Shown: positions 45,279 through 53,858 of the stretch, one piece after another | Numbering within the stretch: position 1 is the first letter of the stretch | How the letters are laid out: every line of letters starts with the position of its first letter | DNA from: Proteobacteria bacterium UBA1844 | GTDB lineage: Bacteria; Pseudomonadota; Gammaproteobacteria; Steroidobacterales; Woeseiaceae | Direction: 5' to 3' | Length of the DNA stretch: 64,000 bases | Assembly (NCBI GenBank): GCA_002338615.1 | Contig: DDIS01000087.1 | Coordinates: 71,700 to 135,699, forward strand | The notes under the pieces: generated by a model | Told to the model about the DNA's origin: nothing | Database searches by the model: none | Seen by the model: only the letters and a program-made list of their open reading frames with translations | Translations under genes and position numbers: made by a program

Positions 45279-45962
45279 TTACAGAAACAGGATTGAATTG
45301 AAAAAGCGGCTCAGCAAGCCCATACGGTTCGCGTCGGCCAGTGCACCTTTCGCGCTGTAATCTATTTGCGCATTCGCTATGCGCGTCGACAACACAGAAT
45401 TGTCAGTCTCGATATCGTTGGACCGAATGATCCCGGTAACGCGAATGAATTCACGGCCCTGGTTGATTGTCAGCCATTTTTCTCCCTGGATAACGAGGTT
45501 CCCGTTCGGCAGACGGTCAACCACAGTCACCGTAATATCCCCACTCAGACTGTTGCTCTGACTGCTAGCGCCACTTCCATCAAATGTCGTCTGTCCATCC
45601 AGACTCCCGCTGAGAAGCGGCACACCGTTCTTCGTTATCGGACGGCCGAAAACTTCGGGATTGGCCAGGCTTGCATTGGCGGCCCGGGATGTTTGCGTTT
45701 GCGAGTTCTTGCTTGCGTTGGTCTTTTCCACCAGGCGAACGGTAAGGATGTCGCCAACCCGACCTGCCTTAAGATCCTCGAACAGACGCACTTCTGTCCC
45801 TGCACGATAAATGGCGCCATCGGTAGGCTGCGTATAGTGAGTCGGCGCCGTCGGTGGCGGGCTGTAGACACCCTCAGCCGGCGGTTGCATCGCACAGCCC
45901 GCGAGCGCGAAAGCGATTGCGCAGACGGGCATGGATTTTCGAATATTCATGAAATCACTCAT
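45279..45962 (-). CDS. flgH: Flagellar L-ring lipoprotein FlgH
   Basis: The 227-residue outer-membrane lipoprotein has a lipobox LAGC near residue 22. The L-ring block [32 protein letters not shown] and the end [22 protein letters not shown] are complete. The ATG overlaps the flgG stop (TAATG). A second ATG lies 4 codons in. Confidence 0.96.
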   Translation of the reverse strand: MSDFMNIRKSMPVCAIAFALAGCAMQPPAEGVYSPPPTAPTHYTQPTDGAIYRAGTEVRLFEDLKAGRVGDILTVRLVEKTNASKNSQTQTSRAANASLANPEVFGRPITKNGVPLLSGSLDGQTTFDGSGASSQSNSLSGDITVTVVDRLPNGNLVIQGEKWLTINQGREFIRVTGIIRSNDIETDNSVLSTRIANAQIDYSAKGALADANRMGLLSRFFNSILFL

Positions 45963-46747
45963 TACAGGTTATTGTTGACGTACTGCATCATCTGGTCATT
46001 GGTCGATATCGCTTTGGAATTCATCTCATACGCACGCTGGGTTTCAATCATATTGACGAGTTCCGATACGACGTTGACGTTCGAACCCTCAAGCGACCCT
46101 TGCACCAGCGATCCGAGTCCGTTCAAGCCCGGTGTACCACCCTGGGCCGTACCACTCGATGCCGTTTCTATATAGAGGTTTTCACCCTCGGGCTGCAGAC
46201 CAACCGGATTGATGAAATCGACTGTCTCCAGTGTTCCCACTTGTGTCGGTGATGGCTGTCCGGCCAGCTGCACCGTTACCGTGCCGTCCGTGCCTATCGT
46301 GATACTTTGCGCACTGTCCGGAATCGTTATGCCCGGCTGTACGACGTAGCCGCTCGCGGTTACCAGCTCGCCCTGGCTGTTGACCTGGAAGGTGCCATCA
46401 CGGGTGTAAGCAATATCGCCGTCGGGCTTTAAAATCTGGAAAAATCCACGGCCATTGATCGCAACATCCATGGCGTTGCCCGTTTGCAGCATACTGCCCT
46501 GTGTGAACAGTTTTTCAGTTGCAACAACGCGCACACCCGTGCCGAGACTGAGACCTGACGGCAACATCGTATCCTGCGAGCTTTGCCCACCCGACTGACG
46601 AACATTCTGGTACAGAAGATCCTCGAATACGGCACGACCTTGCTTGAAGCCGGTCGTATTGACGTTGGCGAGATTATTCGAAACCACGGCCATGCGTGTT
46701 TGCTGCGCATCCAGCCCGGTTTTCGCTACCCAAAGTGCCTGGTTCAT
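45962..46747 (-). CDS. flgG: Flagellar distal rod protein FlgG
   Basis: The 261-residue protein has the rod motif ([36 protein letters not shown]) and C-terminal [40 protein letters not shown]. It forms the distal rod. Confidence 0.97.
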   Translation of the reverse strand: MNQALWVAKTGLDAQQTRMAVVSNNLANVNTTGFKQGRAVFEDLLYQNVRQSGGQSSQDTMLPSGLSLGTGVRVVATEKLFTQGSMLQTGNAMDVAINGRGFFQILKPDGDIAYTRDGTFQVNSQGELVTASGYVVQPGITIPDSAQSITIGTDGTVTVQLAGQPSPTQVGTLETVDFINPVGLQPEGENLYIETASSGTAQGGTPGLNGLGSLVQGSLEGSNVNVVSELVNMIETQRAYEMNSKAISTNDQMMQYVNNNL

Positions 46748-46766
46748 TGTTGCTTACCTCCTGCCA

Positions 46767-47507
46767 CTAGCTCATGCGCATCATTTGCGCAGCCGCATCG
46801 GCATTTTCCTCAGATGATTTGATGACGTTGACCTGCATTTCGTATTGCCGCGCCAGTTCGATCATATTGACCAGTGTCTGCGCGATATTGACATTACTTT
46901 TTTCAAGCGCGCCCGACTGCACGCGAACACTGCCGTCTTCCTCGACGTCAGCATCGCCACGCGCATACAACAATCCATCTGCACGTTTCTCGAGCTGCGA
47001 TATGTCGGGGTTGACGAGCTTGATCCGGTCAACAACAGCCAGCGTTTCGGGACCCTGTCCCAGCGGTTGAATTGAGATCGTGCCATCGGAACCTATGAGC
47101 AGACTGCCATTCGGTGGAACGGCAACGGGCCCGCCGTTTCCCATAACAAAATGACCGCTCCCCGTTTCCAGCAATCCACCCGCACTTACCCGCAGGTCAC
47201 CTGCGCGCGTGTAGGCTTCGTTGCCGCTTGGCGACTGAACCGCGATAAAACCGTCGCCCTGCACCGCGATATCCAGATTGCGGCCGGTATTCTCAATGGG
47301 CCCTTGCGCGAAGTCGGTACCGTATGAATCGACGACCGCATTGACCCGTGAGTCGACACCTGGGCCAACGACCGGAATGGAACTGAAGGCATGCAAGTCA
47401 GCGCGAAAACCGGTCGTCGATACATTGGCGAGATTGTTGCTGTTGATGGCCTGCGCGTACTCCGTCTGCTTTGCGCCGGTCATCGCAACGTAAATCATTC
47501 TATCCAT
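46767..47507 (-). CDS. flgF: Flagellar proximal rod protein FlgF
   Basis: The 246-residue rod protein starts MDRMIYVAMTGAKQTEYAQAINSNNLANVSTTGFR. The C-terminus SNVNIAQTLVNMIELARQYEMQVNVIKSSEENADAAAQMMRMS matches FlgF. A GTG directly before the ATG also opens the frame. Confidence 0.95.
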   Translation of the reverse strand: MDRMIYVAMTGAKQTEYAQAINSNNLANVSTTGFRADLHAFSSIPVVGPGVDSRVNAVVDSYGTDFAQGPIENTGRNLDIAVQGDGFIAVQSPSGNEAYTRAGDLRVSAGGLLETGSGHFVMGNGGPVAVPPNGSLLIGSDGTISIQPLGQGPETLAVVDRIKLVNPDISQLEKRADGLLYARGDADVEEDGSVRVQSGALEKSNVNIAQTLVNMIELARQYEMQVNVIKSSEENADAAAQMMRMS

Positions 47508-47548
47508 CACAACTGTCCATCAGGTAAGCCTGCTCTGCTGTGCGCAGA

Positions 47549-48766
47549 TCAGCGAATATTGATAACCGTTTGAGTTACCGTGTCGGCAGTCGAAATCATT
47601 TGGGCGTTCGCCTGGAAATTTCGCTGTGCCGTAATCATCTGTACGAGCTGCGCGGTCAGATCGACGTTTGATGCCTCGAGTGCTCCCGACTGAATGCTGC
47701 CGAACGAAGCAGTACCCGCTTCACCCAACAGCGCATCGCCGGACTGAAACGATTCACCCCAAGCCGTGTCTCCCAATTGCTGCAGACCCTGCGGATTCGC
47801 GAAATTTGCCAACGCCAGTTTGCCCAGCGACGAAGATTGTCCGTTAGTATATCGGGCGAAAACCACGCCTTCTTCGTCAACACTTACACCCGTCAGTCGG
47901 CCTGTCGTAAAGCCATCCTGCGACAGTGAGTTCACGCCGAAGTTGTCACCAAACTGGGTTGCATCTGCGAAATCGATGGACATCGTAATATCAGCAGCAC
48001 CGGTGCCCGGATCATAGCCGGCCAGTGGCATCAAACCACCAACGGGTGATTGCAAGCTGCCGTCACTGGCAAACGCGATCTGGCCAGCTCCGGCCACAGT
48101 TGTGCCCTCAATCTGCACTTCGGTATTCCAGGTATTGGCAGCAGCGTCCTTGATGAAATACACGGTCGCCGTATGTGCCGCACCGAGTGAATCGTAAACC
48201 GAGACAGAGGTCGTGTGATTGAAACTTGTCGGATCACTGGCATCGAATACGGGGTTGACCGGCGGCGACGAATCAGCCGGCAAATTGATCCCCAGGGTAG
48301 CGCGCGTGGTTGCGGCTGGCGGATTGGCACCCGTCGACAACTGCAGGTCATTTGGCGTGCCTGTGTTGAACAGGCCGCCGCCCGCGTGCGGGTATGCCTG
48401 CAATCGTGCACCCTGAGCGTTCACCACAAAGCCCTCGTTGTTCACACCGAAGGCGCCCGCCCGTGTGTACATACGGGATCCGTTGTCGCTTAGTACGAAG
48501 AATCCTTCGCCGCCGATAGCAAGATCAAGCGCGTTGTCGGTGAAATCGATGTTGCCCTGGGTAAACTGCTGCGCAATTTCGGATAATTTGACACCGCTGC
48601 CCGCCGCGCTGGAACTGACGCTCTGCGTGCCAACTGCAAACACCTCGGAAAACTGCGCACGCGACATTTTGAAACCCGTCGTATTGACGTTCGCGACATT
48701 GTTTGCGGTTACGCTGAGATCAGCCGAGGCTGCGTTCAACCCGCTAAGAGCTATTGTAAAAGGCAT
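47549..48766 (-). CDS. flgE: Flagellar hook protein FlgE
   Basis: The 405-residue hook subunit has an N-terminal rod/hook motif ([33 protein letters not shown]), the FlgE D2 domain (TTSVSVYDSLGAAHTATVYF) and C-terminal SNVDLTAQLVQMITAQRNFQANAQMISTADTVTQTVINIR. Hook length is set by FliK. Confidence 0.97.
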   Translation of the reverse strand: MPFTIALSGLNAASADLSVTANNVANVNTTGFKMSRAQFSEVFAVGTQSVSSSAAGSGVKLSEIAQQFTQGNIDFTDNALDLAIGGEGFFVLSDNGSRMYTRAGAFGVNNEGFVVNAQGARLQAYPHAGGGLFNTGTPNDLQLSTGANPPAATTRATLGINLPADSSPPVNPVFDASDPTSFNHTTSVSVYDSLGAAHTATVYFIKDAAANTWNTEVQIEGTTVAGAGQIAFASDGSLQSPVGGLMPLAGYDPGTGAADITMSIDFADATQFGDNFGVNSLSQDGFTTGRLTGVSVDEEGVVFARYTNGQSSSLGKLALANFANPQGLQQLGDTAWGESFQSGDALLGEAGTASFGSIQSGALEASNVDLTAQLVQMITAQRNFQANAQMISTADTVTQTVINIR

Positions 48767-48777
48767 TTTGGTATCTC

Positions 48778-49452
48778 CTAAATGATCTGGTGTATTTGTG
48801 CCAGGGACAGTGCATTGCCGCCGGAAAGATTGAGTGTCATACCACGACCAAACTGGCCGAGCGTTACCGATTCGACCTCGGCCCGAAGAAACGTGGTGGT
48901 GGATTCGATATTCGTGCCACGGATGACGCGCGCGTTGACCTGGTAGTTGCCGCTATTCGCTATCTCGCCATCGAGATCGCGCCCGTCCCAATCGAAGTTC
49001 ACGGTGCCGGGCGCCTGCTCACCGAGGGTGAGCCTTTGCACGAGTTCGCCATTGGCGTTGACGATATCGACTTCGACATTGCTTGCCGCCGCGTCAAGGT
49101 CAATCGCACCGCCAACGGCCTCGGTACCATCGAAAAACGTGCTGTCCGTCGTGGCAAGCACCGTGTGTCCAACCAGGTTGGCCGCCTGCAGGGCCTGCTC
49201 ATCACGAAGTGCACCGGCCAATCCGGCAAATTCACCGTTTAGCGATTCGATGCCATTGACTGTGCTGAACTGCGCAAGCTGCCCAAGAAATTCGCCGTTG
49301 TCCATCGGCTCGAATGGGTCCTGGTTGCGAAACTGCGTGATCATCAGCGTCAGAAAGTCCTCCTGGCCCAGATCGCTCTGGTTGGATGCCGTCGGCGGCG
49401 GGGCGAAAATGGAGGAGCCATCAAAGGATGTAGGAGTAATCATATTCTTCAT
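48778..49452 (-). CDS. flgD: Flagellar hook cap protein FlgD
   Basis: The 224-residue scaffold for hook assembly has the N-terminal family block (LGQEDFLTLMITQFRNQDPFEPMDNGEFLGQLAQFSTVNGIESLN), followed by the FlgD tudor/Ig-like part (VNFDWDGRDLDGEIANSGNYQVNARV). It overlaps flgC by ATGA. Confidence 0.96.
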   Translation of the reverse strand: MKNMITPTSFDGSSIFAPPPTASNQSDLGQEDFLTLMITQFRNQDPFEPMDNGEFLGQLAQFSTVNGIESLNGEFAGLAGALRDEQALQAANLVGHTVLATTDSTFFDGTEAVGGAIDLDAAASNVEVDIVNANGELVQRLTLGEQAPGTVNFDWDGRDLDGEIANSGNYQVNARVIRGTNIESTTTFLRAEVESVTLGQFGRGMTLNLSGGNALSLAQIHQII

Positions 49453-49862
49453 CTTCCAAGAGACAGGGTCTGGGTTAAGAGATCCTTGGTTGTATTGATA
49501 ATCTCGACATTGTTCTTGTAGGAACGCGATGCAGAGATCATGTTGACCATCTCCTCGACGGTGTTTACGTTCGAGACGAACACATTGCCGTCTGCATCGG
49601 CTTCCGGGTGATCGGGCTGGTAACGGGTCGCGAGTGGCGCGCTGCTTTCAATAATGCCTTCAAGCCGTACGCCCACGGCACCATCTTCGTTGTTCAGGGC
49701 GTCCCTGAAGGATGCGAATACGGGTTGTTTGGCCCGATACACGCGTTCCGGATCACCGCTGACACTGCCGGCATTGGCCAGGTTGCTCGACGTGACGTTC
49801 ATGCGAATAGTCTGGGCGCTCATCGCGCTGCCAGCCGTTTCGAAAACCTTGAACAGAGACAT
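49449..49862 (-). CDS. flgC: Flagellar proximal rod protein FlgC
   Basis: The 137-residue protein (MSLFKVFETAGSAMSAQTIRMNVTSSNLANAGSV...NVNTVEEMVNMISASRSYKNNVEIINTTKDLLTQTLSLGR) is a complete FlgC. It overlaps both neighbours by 1-4 bp. Confidence 0.97.
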   Translation of the reverse strand: MSLFKVFETAGSAMSAQTIRMNVTSSNLANAGSVSGDPERVYRAKQPVFASFRDALNNEDGAVGVRLEGIIESSAPLATRYQPDHPEADADGNVFVSNVNTVEEMVNMISASRSYKNNVEIINTTKDLLTQTLSLGR

Positions 49863-50260
49863 CAGTCACCTCCCTTGATCGCGAATTTAATAGTACGGAT
49901 CTGGCTGTCGATGAATGCGAGACTCGCCCGATACATCAATGCGTTCTCTGCAAACGCGGCTTGCTCCACGTCGGTCTCAACCGTGTTGCCATCCAGTGCT
50001 GGCTGCATCGGTATGCGGTACTTCAGAGCATCCCTGGTTGACATAGGGTTCGGGCCCGATTGTGTATCCAGGTGCATGTCGCTGCTGCCGGCCAGCTTCA
50101 GGTCGTCACCTCCAAACGCGCGCAGTGCCGAACTAAATGTAATGTCCCGCGCTTTGTAGCCGGGCGTGTCGGCGTTTGCGATATTGGACGCGAGCACTTC
50201 GTTTCGCTGTGCGCGAAATTGCAGCATGTGCTCTCGTTGTGTCAGTGCATCAAATTTCAT
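49862..50260 (-). CDS. flgB: Flagellar proximal rod protein FlgB
   Basis: The 132-residue protein (REHMLQFRAQRNEVLASNIANADTPGYKARDITF...GNTVETDVEQAAFAENALMYRASLAFIDSQIRTIKFAI) is a complete FlgB. It is the first gene of the flgBCDEFGHIJ unit, behind a sigma-54 promoter. Confidence 0.97.
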   Translation of the reverse strand: MKFDALTQREHMLQFRAQRNEVLASNIANADTPGYKARDITFSSALRAFGGDDLKLAGSSDMHLDTQSGPNPMSTRDALKYRIPMQPALDGNTVETDVEQAAFAENALMYRASLAFIDSQIRTIKFAIKGGD

Positions 50261-50307
50261 TCGTCCTGCTCTTGAACCGTAGTCGTCGTATTCCTGATGG
50301 GGCTAAT

Positions 50308-50322
50308 GCAAAGCGCATGCCA
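50308..50322 (-). promoter_or_regulatory. Sigma-54 promoter for flgBCDEFGHIJ
   Basis: On the minus strand TTGGCATG, 4 bp (CGCT), TTGCAT has exact GG-N10-GC spacing. The predicted start is about 36 nt before flgB. It is paired with a divergent site for flgA 150 bp away. Confidence 0.82.
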
Positions 50323-50469
50323 ACTCTCAGAATGGCCTGAACTCAAGTTGCGGCGGCCTCGGCCGATAACGGGGATCACATGCTGGCGCGCAATACGGCA
50401 ATTACTTGCCGCCTGCCCGGCAATGTTCCGCACACTTGCGGGAGCGCCTTGATACCAGCGGCTGCACGC

Positions 50470-50486
50470 ATGGCATGGTATTTGCA
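50470..50486 (+). promoter_or_regulatory. Sigma-54 promoter for flgA(MN)
   Basis: On the plus strand TGGCATG, 4 bp (GTAT), TTGCAT has exact GG-N10-GC spacing. The predicted start near 50497 leaves a leader of about 108 nt before flgA. Confidence 0.8.
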
Positions 50487-50604
50487 TCGCCCCTTCTGAA
50501 TGATTGTCCCGGAGCAACACGAGCGACGTGTCCGCAGGGCTCTCAGGCAGCCAGCGCCCTGTAAACGCCGGCTCGAGTCTTTCGAACGATGGATCAGGTG
50601 ATGT

Positions 50605-51471
50605 GTGAACAAAGGAAAATCTGTCAGTAAATTGACGGCAAGCAATCTTAAGTGCCACAAATTCGACACCGATTGGCGGGTTGGCCTTGTGCTGGGTATC
50701 TCTTTGCTGCTCGCAGTCAGCAGTGCGAGTGCAGGTGCGTGGCAGGATCCCGTGATTATTGCGGCGACGGCAGAAAATTATCTTCGGGAACGGTTGGCGG
50801 GGCCTGCACATGGCAGTGACGATGCAGCCGGCAAAACGACCTTGTCCGCAGGCGCACTCGACAGGCGCCTGAAGCTGGCCAGGTGTGATCAGCCGCTTAC
50901 AGGCTTCATTCGAGAAGGCACGAAAATCTCCGCCCGTACGATAGTTGGCGTGCGTTGCAATGGCAGCAAACCCTGGAAAGTCTATGTTCCGGTCGAAATG
51001 ACTGCCGAAATGACCGTATGGGTTGCAAGCAAGCCCCTGCCCCGCGGACACATTCTTGACCGCAGCGATATGGTTGCGGAAACCCGTAACGTGTCGTACC
51101 AGTCGGAAGGTTATTTTTCAAAGGAAGAGATGCTGGTGGGCCAGCGTTTGCGGAACTCGATTCTCGCCGGGCGCGCATTCGAACCTCATCTCGTTGAGGC
51201 TGACAATGTCATTCGCCGTGGCCAGACCGTCGTTCTTGCGGTGCTGATGGGCGACATCAATATTCGAATGAGCGGAAAAGCACTCTCCGACGGGGCAATC
51301 AACCAGAGAATCCGCGTCGAAAATCAGAACTCGGGGCGTATCGTCGAAGGCATCGTTCGCTCCCGGGAACTGGTTGAAGTACTCATGCCGGTACAAGGCA
51401 ATTTTCATCAATCCACCCCTAAAGTATCGCCAAAGCTGGCCGATACCGGGTTTAACAACAACGACAGTTGA
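50605..51471 (+). CDS. flgA: Flagellar P-ring chaperone FlgA
   Basis: This 288-residue periplasmic protein helps FlgI assemble into the P ring. It starts at a GTG with AGGTGAT upstream. A hydrophobic segment (about 27-44) forms the signal. The SAF domain (VWVASKPLPRGHILDRSDMVAETRNVSY, GQRLRNSILAGRAF, IRRGQTVVLAVLMGDINIRMSGKALSDG) is complete. A sigma-28 promoter for flgM is embedded near its 3' end. Confidence 0.95.
   Translation: MNKGKSVSKLTASNLKCHKFDTDWRVGLVLGISLLLAVSSASAGAWQDPVIIAATAENYLRERLAGPAHGSDDAAGKTTLSAGALDRRLKLARCDQPLTGFIREGTKISARTIVGVRCNGSKPWKVYVPVEMTAEMTVWVASKPLPRGHILDRSDMVAETRNVSYQSEGYFSKEEMLVGQRLRNSILAGRAFEPHLVEADNVIRRGQTVVLAVLMGDINIRMSGKALSDGAINQRIRVENQNSGRIVEGIVRSRELVEVLMPVQGNFHQSTPKVSPKLADTGFNNNDS
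51420..51446 (+). promoter_or_regulatory. Sigma-28 (FliA) promoter for flgMN, inside flgA
   Basis: TAAA (51420-51423), exactly 15 bp, then GCCGATAC (51439-51446) lies in the last codons of flgA. The predicted start is about 30 nt before flgM. It closes the FliA-FlgM feedback loop. Confidence 0.82.
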
Positions 51472-51482
51472 GGTTCGAGCGT

Positions 51483-51812
51483 ATGGCTAACAAAATTGGT
51501 CCGGTTGATCAAAACACAATCGGAAAGCTCGGCGCAAAAGCCGGTGAGTCCGTTTCGGAAAACCGGGGCTCATCGAGGTCCGAGGCGCAGGCTGGCGCCC
51601 GTAGTCACGCTACGAAAGGCGATGACACGGTTGCACTAACCGGTCGTGCGCAACTCCTCGAGCGGCTTGAAAAGTCGCTTGATACGCTTTCTCCCGTTGA
51701 CAGCACACGAGTCGCCGAAGTTCGCACGGCCATTATGAACGGCGATTACGTGCTCGACTCTGACGCGATTGCCAATGCCATGATGCGTTTCGAACGCTTG
51801 CTGGGCGACTAG
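51483..51812 (+). CDS. flgM: Anti-sigma-28 factor FlgM
   Basis: The 109-residue, mostly disordered protein has the FlgM C-terminal FliA-binding part (TVALTGRAQLLERLEKSLDTLSPVDSTRVAEVRTAIMNGDYVLDSDAIANAMMRFERLL). It holds FliA until exported through the finished hook. An upstream TTG (51468) is possible. Confidence 0.94.
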   Translation: MANKIGPVDQNTIGKLGAKAGESVSENRGSSRSEAQAGARSHATKGDDTVALTGRAQLLERLEKSLDTLSPVDSTRVAEVRTAIMNGDYVLDSDAIANAMMRFERLLGD

Positions 51813-51814
51813 GC

Positions 51815-52306
51815 ATGTCTCGCGACGCACAGTACGAAGTGCGCATCCGTATTCTTGAAATACTTGGACGAAGCATTCGCCTGTCCGCTCAGCTCCGGGA
51901 TTTTCTTGAAGCAGAACGCGACGCTATGGAAGCACAGAACACGGAACTTTTGCACACCACGTTGAGCGCAAAACGGAACTGCATCGAAACACTGAAAACG
52001 GTGGACAAGGCACGAATTTCCTGCTGTGAACAGGCTGGGTTCAAATACAGCCCACGGCAAATGGAAGAATTATGTGAGTGGTGCGACAAGAATTCGATTA
52101 TACGAAACCTTTGGACCGAACAACTGGACATCGTTGCCAGCTGTCAGAAACTTAACGATACGATTGGAGCAATAATTCACGCACGTCGAAGCCAGATTTC
52201 CAGGGGCCTCGCCGTACTTTGCGGGACTGATCCAAACCATGGAGTCTACGGGCCACATGGAACCGATCCATCCAAGGTCCGCTCTCGCGACCTGGCCGAA
52301 GCCTGA
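51815..52306 (+). CDS. flgN: Flagellar chaperone FlgN
   Basis: The 163-residue helical protein follows flgM by 2 bp. Helical heptads and the position fit FlgN, the FlgK/FlgL export chaperone. It has an unusually Cys-rich middle (CCEQAGF, LCEWC). The C-terminal end (GVYGPHGTDPSK) matches the YGPxG-type end seen in FlgN relatives. Confidence 0.85.
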   Translation: MSRDAQYEVRIRILEILGRSIRLSAQLRDFLEAERDAMEAQNTELLHTTLSAKRNCIETLKTVDKARISCCEQAGFKYSPRQMEELCEWCDKNSIIRNLWTEQLDIVASCQKLNDTIGAIIHARRSQISRGLAVLCGTDPNHGVYGPHGTDPSKVRSRDLAEA

Positions 52307-52323
52307 GTGAGTGGGAAACGGCC

Positions 52324-52536
52324 ATGCTGACAATTCTGGAATTACGACTAAATGACAGCGACCAGATCACTATTGTCCCGTGCAAAGACATCGACCCGTC
52401 AACACCCATCGGCGAAATTTTCGCCCATGGGTCAATCGAAATCTCGCTGTATTCCGCGACTAATCATGCTGTGACTATGGGCGTGGATGCGCCGGAGTGT
52501 TTGTCAGTCCAACGCAAGAAAGCGATTGCGGCATAG
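52324..52536 (+). CDS. CsrA-like RNA-binding protein with enlarged N-terminus
   Basis: The 70-residue protein aligns with CsrA over its C-terminal two thirds: GEIFAHGSIEISLYSATNH then AVTMGVDAPECLSVQRKKA, corresponding to [38 protein letters not shown]. The arginine equivalent to CsrA Arg44 (in VQRKK) is kept. The N-terminal first strand MLILTRR is replaced by about 29 residues (MLTILELRLNDSDQITIVPC...), so the second RNA-contact region is changed. It is the last gene of the flgA-flgM-flgN unit (18 bp after flgN). It may regulate late flagellar mRNAs such as fliC after transcription, which is inference from context. Confidence 0.7.
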   Translation: MLTILELRLNDSDQITIVPCKDIDPSTPIGEIFAHGSIEISLYSATNHAVTMGVDAPECLSVQRKKAIAA

Positions 52537-52631
52537 ATTCCGGACTCGGCGGTGGGCACGAGCGAATTCATAATCAGTCCGGGCTAAGGCGCACAAGGAT
52601 GATGTCGCCACTGGATGTATCGAGGGATGCG

Positions 52632-53474
52632 ATGAAAAACCGGATACGAGGACTCATACGCCTGCTCGGAATTGCTCTCATTGCAGTCGCCTGCAAGAGC
52701 GAACAGTCGCCGGTCACGACCGATTTCAATGAGGATCCGGTGCAGGCCCAACCGCAACGGCCCATGCCGTCAAACGACGAAGTACTTTCAAAACTGTACG
52801 ATCCAGACTACAGCGTTCCTGACAACTTTTACGTCGACGAACGCGCCAATACGCCCGGCAGCTACACCGTCTATCACGTAAAAGATGAGTCGGTTTCATA
52901 CGAGCTGTGTACCGACGACTTGTCAGTTGCCACGGCATGGGAAGAAGCCGACAACGCATCGCGCCATGTCAATGGTTACTTCGTCGGAAGCACCGAAAAT
53001 ACAAGGTATTTTGAGTTCATTCGGGAGTTGAGCTATACCGACTCTGTCAGCAACGTCGATGACCTGACGTCGCCTGGATTCTCGCGCGTATTCAAGTGCA
53101 GTTACGTGGTTCGCGATGGTGTCGACCGGTCCCTGCTCACTGGCTATGCCGGAACCATCAACGCACGCCCGCTCAGCGACGATCTGTTTCGCGAATACGT
53201 TGAATACTTCTGGCAATTCACGTTTTTTAACGTGCGTGCGCGAAAGGTGCTTGAGAGTTTTGGTACGAGCTCAGCGACGCATCGACAGCGAATCTTGTTA
53301 CTCGCTCTTGCAACCAGGCAAGGCGATGCGCAATGCGACCTGGTGGAAGTTGTTGCGTGGACCTTCACGGTCGACATAGCCTCCGGGCAGGTAGAAAGTC
53401 AATTCACGACGTCACAAAGCTTCACTGCTGAACTTGTCGGCGGCGTGCCGCAGGTGTGTGCTGGGGAAGGTTGA
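52632..53474 (+). CDS. Putative lipoprotein of unknown function
   Basis: The 280-residue protein starts at 52632 (gaggga upstream). The upstream-open frame to 52497 is probably not coding. An N-terminal basic/hydrophobic segment ends in a lipobox-like IAVAC (about residue 21). A Pro/Gln-rich linker and a Tyr/Asp-rich globular part with several Cys follow. I recognise no family. It lies 96 bp after the CsrA-like gene on the same strand and could be either the end of that unit or separate. Confidence 0.7.
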   Translation: MKNRIRGLIRLLGIALIAVACKSEQSPVTTDFNEDPVQAQPQRPMPSNDEVLSKLYDPDYSVPDNFYVDERANTPGSYTVYHVKDESVSYELCTDDLSVATAWEEADNASRHVNGYFVGSTENTRYFEFIRELSYTDSVSNVDDLTSPGFSRVFKCSYVVRDGVDRSLLTGYAGTINARPLSDDLFREYVEYFWQFTFFNVRARKVLESFGTSSATHRQRILLLALATRQGDAQCDLVEVVAWTFTVDIASGQVESQFTTSQSFTAELVGGVPQVCAGEG

Positions 53475-53858
53475 TTACCCGGGTGGCCGGCTCAGGGCCC
53501 CGCAAGCCTCGCCAGGTCGCCGCATGAAAACGGCGTTGGCCGACCAACCAATCCTGAACATCTTCTGCGTCGCCCAAACGAGTAGTGCGGAGTACCGTGA
53601 CATATTCCAAACACAAACCGAGTGACATTCTCGCCCGCGATGCGGGAGGAGTAGCCGAAGATGTGAATCGATACAATCGACCAACACCGTAGATGCCGTA
53701 CATATCCTGTCGACGCTCCAGCCAGATCAAACCCAAAAGCGGAAGCTGGATTTTGCATGCGACTATCGGGAATATCGGCCGGCAGACAGATAACTTGAGC
53801 CACGGTGGCCGGAAATCGTTTTGTAATGGAAAATCAGGCTGGAAACTGAAGGCTGACC
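53475..53858. other. Intergenic region between convergent genes, nothing recognised
   Basis: The 384 bp contain only small ORFs without ribosome sites or family signatures. No clear terminator hairpin was found. A degraded gene is possible but not supported. Confidence 0.45.

Noticed and set aside
50257-51051. Long minus-strand ORF of 264 codons opposite flgA
   Set aside because: It is antisense to a clear flgA with signal peptide and SAF domain. Its composition is Arg/Cys-rich and it has no ribosome site.
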